Below, one piece after another: positions 21,870 to 33,429 of a DNA stretch of 64,000 bases. Origin of the DNA: Stenopsyche tienmushanensis (lineage: Eukaryota > Arthropoda > Insecta > Trichoptera > Stenopsychidae); contig WACJ01000097.1 in the NCBI GenBank assembly GCA_008973525.1, positions 62,001 to 126,000 on the forward strand. Reading direction: 5' to 3'. A program made the translations under genes and the position numbers. The notes below the pieces were generated by a model. It saw only the letters and a list, made by a program, of their open reading frames with translations. It made no database searches and was not told the origin of the DNA. Numbering within the stretch: position 1 is the first letter of the stretch; every line of letters starts with the position of its first letter.

Positions 21870-22445
21870 AGGAAGCGTGGTAGCAGAGATGGGATCAGTC
21901 CAGCAAAGGAAGATAGACCCACCAACTTATCCCGGTCATAAGTCGGTGGAGGACCCGAAAACATGGAGAAACGACATATCGCTTGACCCAAGTCCTCACT
22001 GGACATGGATGTTTAAGTGCGTACCTGAAGCGGATTGGCAAAGAAGCATCCACGGTATGCCACTACTACCAAGCGGAGGTCGATGATGCTGAACACACCA
22101 TCAATAATTGTGAGGCTTGGACACCCCAAAGAAACACACTGAAACAAGCACTTGGAGTAGCCGAGTCAACGCTGAGCACATGGTCCACAGCAAAGATGGT
22201 GAGCAAGAAAAACTGCGACCTTTGGCGAGATTTCGTTGAAGAAATCATGAGCACCAAAGAAGGCAATAAAAGAGAGAGACGCACAGCGGCTCTCCATCAC
22301 TAGACTAGGGCCAGCTATTTAAGGCTAGACTACCTGCCCTCTTAAAGCCATGTGATAAACAATACCAGGGGGACAGAGGAGGACAAGGCAGGGGTTAGTA
22401 AGAATCTGACACTGCCCTGGGGTTAAACTCAGAGTGTCTTATTTT
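21870..22445 (+). pseudogene. 5'-truncated R1-like LINE, reverse transcriptase C-terminus
   Basis: The frame 21983-22303 encodes LTQVLTGHGCLSAYLKRIGK, then a zinc-binding-like segment CHYYQAEVDDAEHTINNCEAW, then a charged tail. LTQ.LTGHG followed by a C..C..H..C cluster is the end of ORF2 in R1-type non-LTR retrotransposons. The second Cys of the cluster is Tyr here. Upstream (21877-21982) the similarity shifts frame, so the copy is broken. 22304-22445 is probably its 3' untranslated region. No poly(A) tail is visible. Confidence 0.85.
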
Positions 22446-22539
22446 TATTGCCATTTTCAGAATATAAAAACAAATAATGGAGAAAAAAATAAAATAAAAA
22501 AAATATAGGCTGATAATGTGTAAATTATATTTTCTTTTT
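22446..22539. other. AT-rich spacer
   Basis: A-rich and T-rich runs between the LINE tail and the T-family copy; no feature. Confidence 0.3.
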
Positions 22540-22855
22540 TTTTTAGTTTTTGACTTTATTTTTTCAAAGTTTTATTTTTTTTAAAAATAGTTTAAAATAA
22601 GATTTTAACATAAATCTGGTAGAAACAATAGAAAATTATATTAAAAATATTCTAATCAAATTTGAAGTAAATAAATTAATCAAAACTCGAGATATCATGT
22701 CAACCGTGTTGAAAAAAGTGGTTTAAAGATTTCATTTTGGTAGGACCGTTTTAGTTGCTGCGTCACTAAAATAGTTATAACTCCGCAAATAATTGGAATT
22801 TTGAATTTCAAAATGATTAAGGTCAAATCGTAAAAATAATTCATAGAGTACCGTC
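22540..22855 (-). mobile_element. T-family dispersed repeat
   Basis: In reverse this shares 'ttttttcaacacggttgaca', 'tgatatctcgagtt', 'ttgtttctaccagattt' and a 'gttataactattttagtgac' segment with 31575-32560, 51117-51706 and 58797-59070. The class is unknown and no coding capacity was seen. Confidence 0.65.
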
Positions 22856-22869
22856 ATTTACTCGCTTAT

Positions 22870-22935
22870 TTAACCCTTTCACAGCAACGCAAGAATATGT
22901 CGATGTTCATGTTAGTCTCAAAAAGACCATAAATA
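22870..22935 (+). mobile_element. possible TTAA-CCC terminus
   Basis: TTAA is followed by CCCTTTCACAGCAACG. This resembles the P-family start at 7382 only in the first ten bases. It may be a separate piggyBac-like end or chance. Confidence 0.25.
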
Positions 22936-24379
22936 CAACTTTGTGTTATTTTAATAAGAATGTTATGAGATTTGATATTATATTTTTATTATCATTCAAT
23001 GTCTTTGCAGTCCTGTTTTTCTTCCGTCATCCAGAATATCGTTGTATTGTACATATATTTAAATTTGATACAATATGAAAAGATAAGGCTTCATATGAGA
23101 ATTAATAAGCAGTATGGGACAGAATCCGATGGTATTTATGTGCTTTTTAGTGAGAGTCGACAGTAGCGGTATCCTCCGAGGGTCAATTAAATAGGGTCAA
23201 CATTCGAGATTTCAATGGAACGGGGTAATATTCAACAATGGGGTATTAAATGTCCCCATCAAAGTGAACCCTCTGCGATTCCCGCACTGCATTGGCATTC
23301 AATGAGTAGCATAATCGAGGACGAGCACTCCAAAACGGGTACACAAAGACAGGACACGGTCCGGGTTAACAGACCATGGACACTAACGGATATTTGCCAA
23401 CGACCAGCCGCGTTTTTTCTACATTTGTGTCACATGATAGTCAGGATCGTCGAAGTTTAAATTGGAATCGAGCATAAAATTTGCCCGGCCAACGACGAAA
23501 TATTGACAAATTTCCGACAAAAACCGAAATGAAATATTAATGATGGCGTATTTTGTACGTCATACGGTCCAATGGCCACATGTGGCCAATGTAGCAAGAC
23601 AATGCGGCGAGCCACCATTTATATAAAAGCACATATACACCATTGACATCTGATAAAGTTCGGTGTATTGTCAATCTATTTCATAGAAGAATAAATCGTC
23701 AGTCTTTTCCAATTCCAAAATTTTCCAATATATGTATAATATATGATTTTAAAACTTACAAATTGTACTTTAAAGTACTTTTTGTCCGATCTTGCTATTC
23801 GTTTTTGTTCGCGCTCTATAAGCATGTGTGCACTATTTTTCAGCCTACCCTTGTATCTATTGTACTACTTTTGTACGAAAGTTTTGTATCTCGATATACG
23901 GCGTTTCAACTCCAAGTCGCCAATTGTGTAACCATCTACGATGTAATACGTTAGAGTGTGGTTAAACAAAGTTTAATAAAATCGAATTTGTTGGCGAAGT
24001 AATTACGGTATTACGATCGCATGTTCGTTTTGCTTTCTAAGCATAATTTCCAAAAACTAGGCGTGTGCGAACAATGCAAAAATAACGAGAGAAATACAAA
24101 ATATATTCAAGAACCCAACTTCAAGCGCAGACAAGGTAATTTAAAACAACATGAAAACTGAAAGCGGAACCTGCTTTTGCCATGACTTGGCAAAATATAG
24201 GACTTCAACAAAAGGATGCAAAAATAATGCCTCGTTCCGCAAAACACCTAAGGGCACTCAAAACGCATGCCCTAATAGAATACATCTTAATTGCGCACAT
24301 GAATTATGAAAATTAGTTTACGTTTAAAGTTTTAATTCTTGTTTAGAATTTTCAAAATATCAATTTTCAAAATTCTTAT
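22936..24379. other. unique sequence, no gene recognised
   Basis: Short frames (22972-23166, 23215-23460, 23643-23954) have no recognisable domain. The block 23180-23640 is GC-richer than its surroundings. No repeat ends were found. Confidence 0.35.
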
Positions 24380-24623
24380 TTTACAATCTCAAAATTATTT
24401 GAGAAAGTGCAAACAATTAGTTGGCAAAGTTTTATCGCAATCGATTGAACGGTATGGCAGCACATTAAATACGGACAAACAAACTTTAATTTTTATATAT
24501 GACTATGCCTATGTTACTTGCGGAATTCTTATCAATAAGTAGATGAAGTTTTATTGCAATCCGATGAACGATATGTCAGCGCATTTCGAACAAACAAAAC
24601 CCAACTCATTTATATATATTAGA
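24380..24623 (-). mobile_element. Helitron fragment, 5' end intact
   Basis: In reverse it begins TCTAATATATATAAATGAG and contains two tandem versions of the 'gatgaacg(a/g)tatg' core. The CTAG end is missing. Confidence 0.75.
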
Positions 24624-24644
24624 AGAATATTTATTATATTTTTA

Positions 24645-24790
24645 TTTAAATGGTTAAAAGAGTTGAAATCGTGTCAACCATGGCACAATCTTTTTTTTTC
24701 GCTTTTTACATTTTAACAGCCTGTAACTTTCTTTAGTTATATTTTATTTTTAAAATATTAATAAATAACTGATACCCCATTAAAATCAAA
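24645..24790 (+). mobile_element. T-family fragment
   Basis: 'gttgaaatcgtgtcaacca' and the following 150 bases match 51520-51640 of the T copy at 51117-51706. Confidence 0.5.
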
Positions 24791-25684
24791 ACTACGCATT
24801 GAAATGAACTTTGACATTTTGACGTTAAAAACAACTTTGTACGTCATCATCGATCCGTAACTAAATCGGCGCTGTAAAAACGTCAAATATGCCGACCTTT
24901 ATGAGCACAATAAAAAGATTTGCCAAAAATGTTTCGTTCTTTGCAAAGACGTGACGAAAAAATTCTGCAAAGTCTGGAAGGATTACGAGAAACTTCGGAA
25001 CGTACAAAAACATCCCACTTCGTAGTAGAGGAACAATGCCTGGAGCGAGCGAAAAAGCTACAGCATGTTCCTAAAATACACACATTCCACCTAAGAAATT
25101 TATGTACGATTTTTTTTTTTGCTTGAGATATTCCATATAAATCATCTGTTACTTCTGGAAAATAAATGGGATACAAAAGCACTCCCATATATTACGAATA
25201 TATATTTATTTATACGAAAAACATATATGCGCGAGTGATTCATGCGAAATCTTAACAAAGTAATTATTAAATATACGAAAAATATATACTTTTTTTTACT
25301 CTCGTGCTTTATTGAGTTTTCCTATGCTGGGAATAAATTTGATCCATAAATACTGTTGGTATGACGCAAATATTGTTTCTAAGAACGATACAATATTCCA
25401 ATTGACGTATAATGATGCCTTATGTAAGACAATAAATATGTATTCATACGATACGAAAATATTTAGAAATATATGTATTGACAATATAAAATATGAAGAA
25501 TTATCCAAATGCAACGCTTGGGTATTAGCAGTGTATAATATTTACATTTGACATATTTTCAAATAGTGTTAGTCATTTAGTTTCAGTAAAAAAATAGAAC
25601 AAGTTTAACCACGAATAGGTATTCTCAGAAAAAATGTCTGCACAAAAAAATGATTGCTGTTTAGTATGCATTTTGGGCAAATGG
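24791..25684. other. unique sequence with short frames
   Basis: Overlapping frames at 24883-25188 (reverse, 101 codons) and 24920-25126 (forward, 68 codons), and at 25296-25551 on both strands, have no recognisable domain. The forward 68-codon frame is charged and helix-prone but has no supporting context. Confidence 0.35.
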
Positions 25685-25850
25685 AATTGTCACGGATCTG
25701 TTCTTCTATCGGGCCGTGATGTTACTGAATTAATTGATGGGAATAGACGTAGAAATACTCTTCTCTAAGCAACTATTTATTCCACACAAGAGAGAGACAT
25801 CTTGCTGCAGGAAGGACGACCTCCCGCAGCCAAGGCTACCATTACTAACT
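25685..25850 (-). mobile_element. S-family LTR fragment
   Basis: Reverse copy with 'ttcttctatcgggccgtgat', 'gggaatagacg', the TTTATT complement of AATAAA, and the palindrome at 25805-25836. It ends shortly after the palindrome. Confidence 0.7.
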
Positions 25851-27237
25851 ATTATAGTCGGATGATGACGCCACTTCAGGTCTTCTATGAGATATCTTCA
25901 TATCAGCATCGCGTGGGGGGGGGGGATATCTCATTATTTCTGGGCTGCCAAGAAGATGATCAACTTCAAGATCAAGAAGACTCTCCGATTAATCCTCTTA
26001 TCGCTTCATTTAATTTAATAAATATATTGTGCCAATTGTTTGATAATTTATTGATCACTTGCGATACCTTCCACATTTTTATATATATCATCGAACGAAT
26101 GAAGTCTTAAACATGTTGCGTCGTTCATCACTGCCGACTCGTTGGTCGGGACCATCATCTACGAATCGCGACGCGATCCATCTCTTATCGTGATGAGTAC
26201 TTATAACCGCTGATAATGACATGATGATTGAATGAATTTACAATTAACAATTCTTTCTTTAAAATATCAAAGTTTCTATTTATTGGCAATTTAAGACAAT
26301 ATCTCTTTTTTTATATTTTTGCACATAATATCGGTTTTTTTTTTAAAAAAATTATATAACCTAATGATAATCTTGGTACAAAAATGTCAATCATAACTCA
26401 ATAATAACAATAGAGAATAATATATGAGAATTGTTTCCTTAAAATTAAAGATAATTTTTTAAAAATAATTTTAACATCAGGATATTTTAAAAATATTCCT
26501 AAAATAATATTAATTTATATTTCATCTTCCAAAGATATTATTGATGAATGCGATTCTATATCTAGAGATAGTTGAGCATTAGTTTCAGAATAATGGAATT
26601 ATAGATTCTATCGCCAGAGCCACAAAGGAACTCCTATTATCAATATTCAACGATCAAATTTGACAAAGTAAATACGGAGATGATTGGTGAAGTGTCAGAT
26701 ATGCAATGTTTGAAACATTTTTGGAATCTTCAAATTGCCCAAATTTATACGAATATTTATTTTCCAGTTAAAAAAAACCCAAAAAGTTTCAGAGTGCCGC
26801 TTCTTTGGTGTGCTTGGTTTATAGGAACATTTTTAGAGCATATTTTATCACACCCAAACGCTGTGCAAACCATTAAAACAGCGACTAAGACCCTTTTATA
26901 AGACGTAATGAGTCAATTAAAAAATCTTTATACCCGGATGAAGAAAGCATAATTAAGTATTTAAAATAAATTAATTCCCATTCAAAAATATGCGAAAGAG
27001 AAATAAGCACACGTAAAAATTTGCGGGAAAATGTTCTAAGGGCGTTTTTAAGAAATTTTGGTTTTAATAAGGTATTTTTTAAATTTAATACTATGCATTT
27101 CCTTAAAATATGCTTGAAGTCGGATTATATAAAAATTTCAACTTGGGATACACATTGATACCCCCTAAGAAAAGGGTTTTTCAATAAGGAGGCCATATTA
27201 AGCAATATCTATGAAATTTATTGTGAACTAGCAAATA
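25851..27237. other. AT-rich unique sequence
   Basis: A run of ten or more G at 25916-25926 stands out. Frames of 102 codons (25802-26110, mostly LTR-derived at its start) and 73 codons (26680-26901) are unrecognised. The rest is very AT-rich. Confidence 0.4.
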
Positions 27238-27733
27238 CCCGGCATACATTGCAATGCCATAGGCGCTTAATAATTATTTAAAAAGAAACACAGTGCGTGA
27301 TTTATTGCTTCAGGTCACGTGTAGCGCAAGCCGATAAGCTGGGATCCAAAAGCACACTCGCTTTTGTTTCGAAGATCAAATTAACCAGCGTATTGCGCGC
27401 GCAACTTATCTCTCCCTATCCCCGCAGTCCAAACTTCTTTTCACCAGATAAATATGCGCTGACATGGTGCATCCATACAATATATTTATCATGCTTATGT
27501 TATACCTGCGAGTGTAGACAATAAGTTGACAAAGTTTTATTGCAATCGGATGAACGGTATGAAAGCGCATTAAATACGGACAAACAAACATTGATTTTTT
27601 TTAAATATTAAACTATGCCTATGTTACTTGCGTAATCTTTAGCAATAAGTGGATGAATTTTTATCGTAATCTGATGTGAGGTATGACAGGGCATTACATA
27701 CGGACAAACAGATATTATTTTTTATATATTAGA
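27238..27733 (-). mobile_element. Helitron, complete
   Basis: In reverse it begins TCTAATATATAAAAAATA and ends 'gcattgcaatgtatgccggg' to CTAG at 27238-27241. It is set between A and T. It carries two tandem versions of the 5' 'aaacaaacattgatttt' unit. Confidence 0.85.
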
Positions 27734-27984
27734 TGATTTAATAGTGTATGGCAAATTGTATCCTCTTTTTTTCAAATGTATATCCTCACCACAACCGTTC
27801 TGCCGAGTTAACTATTCGACGTTTGGTTGCCGATTCGTCACCGAAACACAAGGTCAGCTAAAAACATCACTGCTGTACGTGAGAGTGTACGGAAACCTTT
27901 GAGGCAGTCAATTTTTTGTAGTTCATGAAAATGTCCAGATTTCAGGGATTTCAACTTGATGAATTTTGCGTCAGAGATCGTCAG

Positions 27985-28234
27985 AAATCTGGCTGCAGGA
28001 GGGACGCCCTCCCGTCCGGGCGTCCGACGACTCTCTCGACTCCCGCCTCCTGCGCTTCACAACCCAACCAGCAACGGTGCGCGCGCAAGAAGCGATCCGT
28101 CGGTATGCAGGTACAATGTCTCCGTAGGGCCATAAGAGATGGCGCTGTTAAAATAGCACATTGCACCTGAAAAGAGATGGAAGATGTCGCTGTTAACAGC
28201 GTACTACGTGGGGATGGTAAATCACCCACGCCAT
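27985..28234 (-). mobile_element. S-family LTR, 5' end intact
   Basis: Reverse copy from the palindrome (27991-28020) through 'gagatggcgctgttaaaata' to the LTR start hairpin near 28205-28230 (reverse: 'gcgtgggtgatttaccatcc'). The 3' part of the LTR is missing. Confidence 0.75.
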
Positions 28235-28965
28235 AATAACTCGTTAGTTTCACAGTGCGTTTGTATCGAGACATTGTTCAGGAAACACACATTTTTGTTA
28301 TCTTTTTTAGTACTGAAAAAATATCCTCTTATTATGCCGAAAGCATGCATAATTATTCAAGCAACTGATTATATCAATATTTTAATAAATTGGCGGATTT
28401 ATATCCTCAGTATAAATTTAGAATTACATTTGAAAATACCACAACGACCGCAAAACTCCCCAGTCAAAATTATTTAACAAGCCTCGTTTTGGTATGTTTT
28501 ACAATTGAATAAATTGTTTCCGTAATGCAGGAAGACTCTATTTTCCAAATGCAACAGTCTGTAGTTGGACTTGTTACAACGCAACCATATCTCTCGTATG
28601 GTACATTGAACAATTTCAACCGAGCGCATAGAAGCAGGTAACTTATTGAATCACTAACTAGCTCGATATATGGTAGCTACCCTTGTTTATGTAACACAGC
28701 CACCCTCGTCGTGCTGTAGGACACGTCGGGAGCTTTGGCGCTACCCTTATTTAAGTCCAAAGCTAATACCGAATGCATCGCGAGCGGGCTTAAAGCCGTA
28801 CTTTAACTTTGGGAATAAATCATTGGAATGGACACACGCTAGTTACGGTGTTTCTTTGAACGTCAATGTATACAAACGTATTGCCGTGGATGAAGGACGA
28901 TGATTTATGCATTACAGACGAACAAGAATTTAAATGTGTAGACTTAAATAAGGTATCCATATATT
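28235..28965. other. unique sequence, no gene recognised
   Basis: Frames of 97 codons (28184-28477) and 77 codons (28670-28903) have no recognisable domain. Nothing else was seen. Confidence 0.35.
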
Positions 28966-28979
28966 AGGTCATCCCGAAA
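28966..28979. repeat. 14-bp target-site duplication (left)
   Basis: AGGTCATCCCGAAA, repeated exactly at 29243-29256 beyond the poly(A) tail. Confidence 0.9.
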
Positions 28980-29041
28980 TTTATTGCTGCCACCCTGGCA
29001 TTGCTTCACTTTTATTGCTGCCACCCTGGCATTGCTTCACT
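28980..29041. repeat. 31-bp tandem duplication
   Basis: Two adjacent copies of a 31-base unit beginning 'tttattgctgccaccctggc'. It sits at the 5' end of the retrocopy and may come from the reverse-transcription event itself. Confidence 0.85.
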
Positions 29042-29210
29042 TGTAGCCGGGTGGCAGTGGAAGAAAAAATAAAAGAAAGATCCAGACTAAATGACGAAAC
29101 ATTCGATGCTTTAATGTTACTTCGGGCATATTTTCAAAATAATATTTGAATTTTTTTAGTTTGCTATTTATCTACTTTTGAATTGTATTTTTTCTTTCCT
29201 TAAATAAATA

Positions 29211-29242
<32 letters not shown>
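28980..29242 (+). pseudogene. retroposed 3' end of a hAT transposase transcript
   Basis: The insertion ends in about 30 A with AATAAA at 29203-29208 and is flanked by exact 14-bp duplications, the marks of LINE-type retroposition. From 29079 to the tail it matches the reverse of 17161-17290 in the hAT element. The frame 29078-29149 reads RSRLNDETFDALMLL and ends YFQNNI with TGA, the extreme C-terminus of a hAT transposase. Upstream of 29079 the sequence differs from the hAT copies; it holds a 31-bp tandem duplication (28980-29041) and can fold through CTGCCACCC/GGGTGGCAG. The source was therefore a polyadenylated, perhaps chimeric, RNA. Confidence 0.9.
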
Positions 29243-29245
<3 letters not shown>

Positions 29246-29256
29246 TCATCCCGAAA
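29243..29256. repeat. 14-bp target-site duplication (right)
   Basis: AGGTCATCCCGAAA, partner of 28966-28979. Confidence 0.9.
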
Positions 29257-29817
29257 GAAATCATTTTTTTTCAATTTGAAACTTATTATTTTTATAATTG
29301 TTTACAAATATTAATATAAAATAAAATCACTTACATATCAGATTTTTTAAGAGAAGCGTCTATTTAAATTTTTGCCATTTTGCTACAGTTGTGTACGTGA
29401 CCATATGATCACGCTCGTCTTAAATGTAGACTATCAATTCGTCCAATAATAATTATTTTTTTGATGTGGCTTTTAGCAATCCCTTTTATGCGACTATTGC
29501 CAATCATTTTGATATTGTTTTTAATATATATTTAAAAATATGGTCGCCAACCCCATCTCCTGTGGGGAAGTTGATTTTTTGCATTTTTGGGACTACCTAT
29601 AGGTTGACATTTTTATTATTGTTGAAAAATATTTTTGGATGAATTATGGCAAAGGCGAAGTTTAAAAATGATCATTTTAGGTTTTATTAATTTTTAATTT
29701 GATTTTATATCAAAATCTTCAAGATAAATTTGTATATGAAGGGATAAATTTCAAATTATTTGATAAAATTTGCATGAATCTGTCGTTAATGTTTTAGTCG
29801 AAATAAAGCTGACCATA
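29257..29817. other. AT-rich stretch without a gene
   Basis: No frame, terminal repeat or family match was seen. Confidence 0.35.
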
Positions 29818-30120
29818 TATTTTGTTGTTATCCCGTTGATAAGGAATCCCGCATATGCTGCGAATGAGTGATAAAGAAAAAGTATTTTCGCACATTGAGT
29901 GTGCGAAGATTAGTGATTCGGAGACAGAGACGGAGTGAGTGTCTTGCGTCTTATAATACACACGTACATCGATAGCAAAGTCGTGCTGTAAAGGTGCTCC
30001 TACATATATAAATATTCTCAAATATAGCGAAAATATCGTTTATGTTTAGGCGAAGAAATTAATGAATATTGTGTGCTATCAACAGTGTTAAGATTAATTT
30101 ATTGATATGCATATATAATG
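29818..30120 (+). mobile_element. P-family copy, near complete
   Basis: It runs from 'cccgttgataaggaatcccg' through 'gagacagagacggag', 'cttgcgtcttataatacaca', 'gtcgtgctgtaaaggtgctc' and 'tatataaatattctc' to the tail 'gctatcaacagtgttaag'. The middle section recurs at 37840-37945 (reverse) and 57535-57640. Confidence 0.6.
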
Positions 30121-31574
30121 GTATGATCTTGGCGCTTCCAATGACCTCTCGGTGCGATCTCCGCGGCCGAATAAGGCTACAGTCTGGGATTGCCGCTGCG
30201 GCGAAGGCAACGAAATGTGGGCTCGAGTTACATACAGTGTGGGTATGTTGGAAACAATCACATAAAAACAATAATGGAATTGTTTAAATATTCATTTGCA
30301 TAATTGAAATTTAATCGCCTTTTTTGCATGTAAAAATATGAAACGGATTGCAACAGGAATTTCAATTTGAATCGAGATCAATAGGATGTTTCCAATCGGG
30401 AAGAGGGAACAAAAAACCGGTTGAAAACCGGAAGCTAGATAACTCAGTGTCGAATGTAAATAGCTCTTTTACCCCGTGAAAGCCATCAAAATCCATGATT
30501 TTCCAACAATTGTACGCTCGTCACGTTTTTGATTTTGTTGGGTGCTTGAAAATTGCAAAAAGAAACAAAGCGTCACATCTATTGCATATTTTTTAGCTGG
30601 AGAAATCGTGTATTATTATATTAATTTTAAGGGTGGCTAAAATTTTCTTTAGAGAGAATTTAATAAATTCAATGGTGTTTGTTGAAATATATCATTTTAT
30701 TGGTGGAATTATAAATGATTTTTTTTCCTTCTTAAAAGGGTAATGCTGAAATGCTGAAAAGGTCACACGACATATTTTTCATGAATTATTTGACTTGATC
30801 AAATAGTCTACCCCATTTCTCTCTAAAAACGGACTTAGAACCTCAATAAAACACATTTTGCTACCTTTTCATATTGGCATAAGGACGTTATAAATTATAC
30901 GAATTTAGCTTCTCTAACTATAAATAATTAATCCTCCTGGGGTCAAAACGAGGAAACGCGAAACCTACTTCAAAGCTCTCAGCCGCTAAGTGAATAGTCA
31001 AGTTTACATGTCACGCAAGCGATATGATGTTAAGAGGCCAACCCCCGAGGACCTCTTATTACACGGGTCCGGTTCGACCAGCTTCACATCCCCTAAGTAA
31101 GCGCGATCATATCAAAAAATATTTTCCAACCCCCCTTTTAAGCACATGAATATGAATTTAATTAGGCTGCGTTCATTAGTGGGCTATAGTGGGCTCAAAC
31201 GTATCTGCACCGATTTAATTAACAAAGCCGTTAATTGCGCCCCTCACGTATCAAACGCCCGATATTACCGTGCTGGTAATTAGTGCGGGCCCCCAATCTG
31301 AAAACAACCGCACAAAGTGTTGAATAGTGATACTTTGCAGATAAACTTAGAGGCTTTCATTGGCACTAAATCGGGAATGTGTGATAAAGCAGCTTGATAC
31401 TGTTCGATTCTGCGCTGATAGCGCGTTTCCGGATGAGGATCGTCGTATAGTCTAGTTGTTTTCGATTAAAGCCCCTAATTGAATTAACATACGTGATGAT
31501 CATTCAATATAAGCCACACACATATATATAGGACGATTGAGACATTTTATTAGGGTGATGCATAAGTTCTAAAT
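30121..31574. other. unique sequence, no gene recognised
   Basis: The blocks 30120-30260 and 30940-31480 are GC-richer, the latter with many TTAATTA-type motifs. Only short, unrecognised frames are present. Conserved non-coding DNA is possible but unproven. Confidence 0.4.
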
Positions 31575-32560
31575 ACTAAGCGCCTTTAAGGGGATATTCT
31601 AGTAAAGAATTTTGAAAAAAAAAACAAATTTTGCTTGTATTGTTTCAGAATTTAGATCTTTAAGAATATATCCTCCAAAGAAATTTTCAAAATTTATAAT
31701 TATTTATGAAGTTATAGCTGTTTAAGTTTTTTCTTCGAATTGTTTTATACCTCACATCGTTCTGTTGAATTATATTTTGAGCTCAATGAAAAACTACTTT
31801 AGGATTAAATGATTTTATAATATGGTCAAATTTAAATCCAAGTGGACTATATTTTTGTAATTTTATTTTTATTCCTTTCAATAAAAAAATAGCAGGGAAT
31901 TTTGGATCAAAGTAAGTGGCTGTGCTGTGTTTTGTTTATGCATTGATATCCACTCAAGTGTAAGGCTACCAATTATACCCTACAATACTCCTCATTTAAA
32001 ATTTTGGCCAACAAGAATTTATCAAAAAGAAGTTTGAGAAGGTTACCAGTCTATAATTTAAAAAAAACTTTTTTTCTTTGGATTTCTTCAAAGTTTAGAT
32101 CTTTAAGAATTCATACTCTAAAGGAATTTCCAATATTATAATTATTAACGAAGTTACAGCTTTTTTAGTGACGCAACAACCAAGGCGTTTTTCTCGAAAC
32201 TACTTTTTTCAACACGGTTGAAATATTATTTCAAGTTTTAATTAATTGTAATTGTAACTATCTATTGTTTCTACCAGATTTATGTAAAAAAAATATTTTA
32301 AACTATTTTCTAAACAATTGGAACTGTAAAAAATAGAGCTAAAATTGACATATGTATGAGAAAAAAACAACAAGACTTTTATCAATGATATATACTTCAT
32401 TTAAATCTATTACAATTTACCATCTGGTTTACAGTTTTTGATTTCTCCTATTGTAGAAATACTTCGATTTGGAAGCAAAAAAATATTTTTAAATATTAAT
32501 AAAAAATTGAAAAAATAAGGTAGAAAAATGATTTCTTTTTAAACAGTCGTCATTTTGAAA
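31575..32560 (+). mobile_element. T-family copies, two tandem subunits
   Basis: A first unit (31575-31800) and a second (about 32050-32340) repeat the order 'atttagatctttaagaat', 'aaagaaattttcaaaattt', 'gaagttatagct'. The second continues to 'cgtttttctcgaaactactt', 'ttcaacacggttgaaat' and 'ttgtttctaccagattt'. No coding capacity; class unknown. Confidence 0.55.
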
Positions 32561-32614
32561 AAAATGGTTTTTTAAATTTTATTTTGAGGTATATGGCGAC
32601 ATTTTTATTTATAA

Positions 32615-33066
32615 CTAGCGAATACCCGGCATGCGTTGCAATGCCACACTTATTGATTTATTTATTATGTGTTAAGATGCATCCAAGGTCGGGCATTGCT
32701 TTTCTTGGCGGATACTCGCTTTTAGAAAAAATGAATGAGTCATTTGTTTATTTATTGATTTGTTTAGGCATATGTTGGATGTGGTTGCTTAGCAACACGC
32801 GCTTAGTTCGAAAGCTACGCGATGTATTGCTGTTGGAGTGAGAGGTTAGGATGCGTGCGCTCTCCCTCTCACTTCGTATAGCGACTGGCGAGCCGCCGAG
32901 CAACACGATGCGCTAGCCGCTGAGCGCGGCCTCGACAGACGCAGCCGAGCGCTTGAACAGATACACATTAGATTGATAGCATTATCGCCTCTCGGTATAG
33001 TTGACAAAAGGCTTTGGTTACCTTAGCAAATTTTGGACAAACACAAATTGATTTTTATATATAAGA
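32615..33066 (-). mobile_element. Helitron, internally deleted complete copy
   Basis: In reverse it starts TCTTATATATAAAAATCAAT and ends 'gcatgccgggtattcg' to CTAG at 32615-32618, between A and T. Compared with 19520-20830 it keeps both ends and the GC-richer block and lacks about 850 bp. Confidence 0.85.
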
Positions 33067-33117
33067 TCCACCCCTTTAATTTTTGATCCTACACAAACAT
33101 TGCAACCTTACTTTCTA

Positions 33118-33393
33118 GAATCTAGATGATCCTTTTGGAGTGTAGTGACACACCCACGTCTCATGAGGGATAAAATGGGGGAATAAACGTGGATGTGTCA
33201 CTACACTCCAAGAGTCAAAAGACAATTCAAAAGAGGTGGCAGAAGCGCGCAACGATCTCTTCATTGGAACAATTTACAGTGACCGAACAAAATGGCCGAA
33301 AAACATATGGGACCAAACAAACTGACCATGAAGATCCCCTCTAGACTAAGTTAGGCTAGAATATAAAATATACCCCGACCTCAGGAGCCCTTG
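33118..33393. mobile_element. rearranged M1 mariner with fold-back
   Basis: 33225-33393 in reverse is the M1 5' end (tip at 33375-33393). 33187-33235 forward encodes TWMCHYTPRVKRQFKRG, the region after the first catalytic Asp. The two are joined head to head. 33132-33159 repeats 33187-33214 as an inverted copy of about 28 bp. The copy therefore combines an internal deletion with an inverted duplication. It is non-functional. Confidence 0.7.
33132..33214. repeat. 28-bp inverted repeat
   Basis: Arms 33132-33159 and 33187-33214 differ at only a few positions and are separated by 27 bp. The core is TGGAGTGTAGTGACACACCC and its inverted partner. Confidence 0.85.
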
Positions 33394-33429
33394 AAGCCTT
33401 ACTTTCTTAGTTGATTTATTCTCGTCTTC

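Noticed and set aside
24883..25188. 101-codon reverse frame (and 68-codon forward frame) as a host exon
   Set aside because: Neither translation resembles a known family, and both strands are open by chance over the same bases.
28980..29242. An ordinary SINE ending in poly(A)
   Set aside because: The 3' half matches a hAT transposase gene end including its stop codon, and no second copy of the 5' half was seen in the window.
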